The notes below the pieces were generated by a model. It made no database searches, was not told where the DNA came from, and was given only the letters and a program-made list of their open reading frames with translations. From an uncultured Haemophilus sp. (GTDB lineage: Bacteria > Pseudomonadota > Gammaproteobacteria > Enterobacterales > Pasteurellaceae), in contig CAUGKJ010000046.1 in assembly GCA_959600045.1 (NCBI GenBank), forward strand, positions 1 through 6,729: a DNA stretch of 6,729 bases, given 5' to 3'. Position 1 is the first letter of the stretch, and every line of letters starts with the position of its first letter. Of the stretch, positions 4,915 to 6,729 are shown in pieces. A program made the translations under genes and the position numbers.

Positions 4915-6729
4915 ATGTCTAAATTCAAACTTAACCCCCCATCAGTTTCCCCATATACCGAAAAATTAATGTTGCAACTTTTATTGGAATATCGAGGTTT
5001 CGTAGAGGTTTTTCATGAGAGTAATTGGCGATATGACAATATTGCAGGGGCTTTAGGTTTACCAAGTGAAATGGAGAATTGTGATAATTTTCGTGAAAAA
5101 GTGAAAAAATTATTGCAAGCTCGAAATAAAACGTTGCCCAAATTGACCGCACTTTGCGTAAACGAGAATCCCATTATTCAACAAAATATCGATAAATTGA
5201 CTCAATTATTGTCATTAAATATAGCAGAACAGATGGTTTTTCGTTTGGCTATTCAGTTACAGTTGTATGAGCCATTGAAAGAATTGAGTGGCGCATTACC
5301 AAAATCTAATTTGGCTGAGCTAGGTGAGGTATTATCAAATTTATTCGACTTACCTAAATCGGATATTATTTCTGCCTTAAAAGATAAAGGAAAACTATTG
5401 GGCTATGGTTTGCTCGCTCGAAACTATAATCCAGATAGAATCCATGAATATTTGGATTGGGGCAAAATGTTGGATTTTGATGAGTTTATTTCAGAACCAT
5501 TAAATGAACAAACACTATTAAAATCGTGTACTCAGCCTGCGATTGAAACAAGTTTAAATTTAGACGATTTTGCTTATCTAGGAGAGATGAAAGCAATGAT
5601 GCTGGATTATCTTCAGTCCTCATTTGCTACTCATAGAAAAGGCGTAAATATTTTAATTTATGGTGCGCCAGGTACAGGAAAAACAGAGTTGGCTACTTTA
5701 TTGGCTAAAGCATTGAGTGTTTCTGCGCATAACATTACCTATATGGATAGCGATGGAGATGTGATTAGCGCTGAAGATCGTTTGAATAAATGTCGTTTTG
5801 CGCAAAAGGTATTAGAAGGACAATCTTCATTATTGATTTTTGATGAAATAGAAGATGTTTTTCGTGGTAGTTTCTTTGAGCAATCAGTAGCACAGCAGAA
5901 TAAAGCTTGGATGAATCAATTATTAGAAAATAACAATGTGCCGATGATTTGGCTATCTAATTCTGTTTTTGGCATAGATCCTGCTTTTTTACGTCGCTTT
6001 GATTTTATTTTAGAAATGCCTGATTTGCCGTTGAAAAATAAATCAGCACTCATTACGCAGTTAATCGAGGGAAAATTAAGTCCAGCCTATGTGCAGCATT
6101 TTGCCAAAGTACGGTCATTAACGCCGGCGATTTTAAGCCGCACAATTCGAGTGGCAAAGGAACTCAATACATCTAATTTTGCTGAGACTTTGCTCATGAT
6201 GTTTAATCAAACGTTAAAATCGCAAAATAAACCGAAAATTGAACCGCTTGTTTTAGGCAAAGCCGACTATAACTTGGATTATGTGGCTTGTAACGACAAT
6301 ATTCATCGTATTAGTGAAGGGTTAAAACGGTCGAAAAAAGGGCGAATTTGTTGCTATGGCCCGCCGGGAACAGGAAAAACTGCTTGGGCAGCATGGCTTG
6401 CTGAGGAGTTGGATATGCCACTGTTGTTAAAACAAGGTTCTGATTTACTTAATCGTTATGTAGGCGGGACAGAACAAAATATTGCTCAAGCCTTTGAACA
6501 GGCGAAAGCCGATAACGCATTATTAGTACTAGATGAAGTGGATACGTTCTTATTTTCTCGAGAAGGAGCAGACCGAAGTTGGGAGCGTTCACAAGTGAAT
6601 GAAATGTTGACACAAATTGAACGCTTTGAGGGCTTGATGGTGGTATCAACAAATTTAATTGAAGTGCTTGATCCTGCCGCCTTACGCCGTTTTGATTTGA
6701 AATTGAAGTTTGATTATTTAACGCTGCCA
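4915..6729 (+). CDS. Tandem AAA+ ATPase (partial, continues past window end)
   Basis: 605 codons are open from ATG 4915 (GGAG at 4903-4906) to the last base with no stop, so the C-terminus is missing. Residues 1 to about 225 form a mostly helical region I do not recognise. AAA domain 1 has Walker A GAPGTGKT (250-257), Walker B LLIFDE (306-311) and an arginine-finger-like DPAFLRRFD (355-363). Domain 2 has Walker A GPPGTGKT (482-489), a pore-loop-like RYVGGTEQN, Walker B LLVLDE (536-541) and DPAALRRFD (586-594). Both sites look competent for ATP binding and hydrolysis. The style is that of Cdc48/SpoVK-like remodelling ATPases, with no protease motif seen so far. The first AAA domain lacks an evident YVG-type pore loop, so domain 2 may do the threading. 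The leader shares an element with the FtsK-gamma operon. An uptake signal lies inside the frame. Confidence 0.92.
   Translation, partial: MSKFKLNPPSVSPYTEKLMLQLLLEYRGFVEVFHESNWRYDNIAGALGLPSEMENCDNFREKVKKLLQARNKTLPKLTALCVNENPIIQQNIDKLTQLLSLNIAEQMVFRLAIQLQLYEPLKELSGALPKSNLAELGEVLSNLFDLPKSDIISALKDKGKLLGYGLLARNYNPDRIHEYLDWGKMLDFDEFISEPLNEQTLLKSCTQPAIETSLNLDDFAYLGEMKAMMLDYLQSSFATHRKGVNILIYGAPGTGKTELATLLAKALSVSAHNITYMDSDGDVISAEDRLNKCRFAQKVLEGQSSLLIFDEIEDVFRGSFFEQSVAQQNKAWMNQLLENNNVPMIWLSNSVFGIDPAFLRRFDFILEMPDLPLKNKSALITQLIEGKLSPAYVQHFAKVRSLTPAILSRTIRVAKELNTSNFAETLLMMFNQTLKSQNKPKIEPLVLGKADYNLDYVACNDNIHRISEGLKRSKKGRICCYGPPGTGKTAWAAWLAEELDMPLLLKQGSDLLNRYVGGTEQNIAQAFEQAKADNALLVLDEVDTFLFSREGADRSWERSQVNEMLTQIERFEGLMVVSTNLIEVLDPAALRRFDLKLKFDYLTLP
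5146..5154 (-). repeat. DNA uptake signal sequence inside the AAA+ gene
   Basis: An exact ACCGCACTT on the plus strand lies in the N-terminal region of the AAA+ gene and is translated in frame as Thr-Ala-Leu. With the copies at 807 and 3593, it places the window in a Haemophilus-type Pasteurellaceae genome. Confidence 0.9.

Noticed and set aside
4931..5152. Minus-strand ORF over the start of the AAA+ gene
   Set aside because: It lies wholly inside the AAA+ coding frame, is not protein-like, and has no regulatory signals.
6107..6115. AAGTACGGT, one mismatch from the uptake signal
   Set aside because: The mismatch is in the core, so I do not count it as a functional uptake signal.

Overview
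The window looks like chromosomal DNA of Haemophilus or a close Pasteurellaceae relative. It is AT-rich and carries three exact copies of the 9-base DNA uptake signal AAGTGCGGT, all on the minus strand (807-815, 3593-3601, 5146-5154). No transposase, integrase, tRNA, rRNA or CRISPR array is visible. The gene content is accessory in character: NAD-linked sirtuins, a free-standing FtsK gamma domain, a PP2C phosphatase, a tandem AAA+ ATPase and poorly characterised small proteins.

Region 1 (1-2160), plus strand. The last 27 codons of an unidentified gene are followed 3 bases later by a sirtuin of about 230 residues. It has class III (desuccinylase-type) specificity residues but no zinc-binding cysteine tetrad. 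After a short gap holding an uptake signal come a protein with an OGFr-like N-terminal domain and an unrecognised 238-residue protein 13 bases further on. A strong 14-bp hairpin terminator closes the region.

Region 2 (2103-2416) is the only stretch over 300 bases without a confident gene. It holds that terminator, a small minus-strand ORF or frameshifted remnant with a strong ribosome binding site, and a leader-like element.

Region 3 (2417-4211) is a tightly packed three-gene operon. A 66-residue FtsK gamma-like winged helix overlaps by 4 bases a second, zinc-containing Sir2-family protein, which overlaps by 1 base a PP2C-type phosphatase. The overlaps argue for translational coupling and a shared function. 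A DUF1643-type gene follows at 4248-4769; it is visibly more AT-rich and less tightly linked.

Region 4 (4770-6729) has a leader with the same 21-base element seen before the FtsK-gamma operon (AACGACAC-N4-TGTCGCTCT), then a terminator hairpin ending just before the Shine-Dalgarno sequence. A large tandem AAA+ ATPase follows and runs off the window end. The shared element suggests that the FtsK-gamma/Sir2/PP2C operon and the AAA+ gene are co-regulated and may form one system combining DNA recognition, NAD-dependent enzymology, phosphatase activity and ATP-driven remodelling. That is the most interesting hypothesis here, and it is inference from context.
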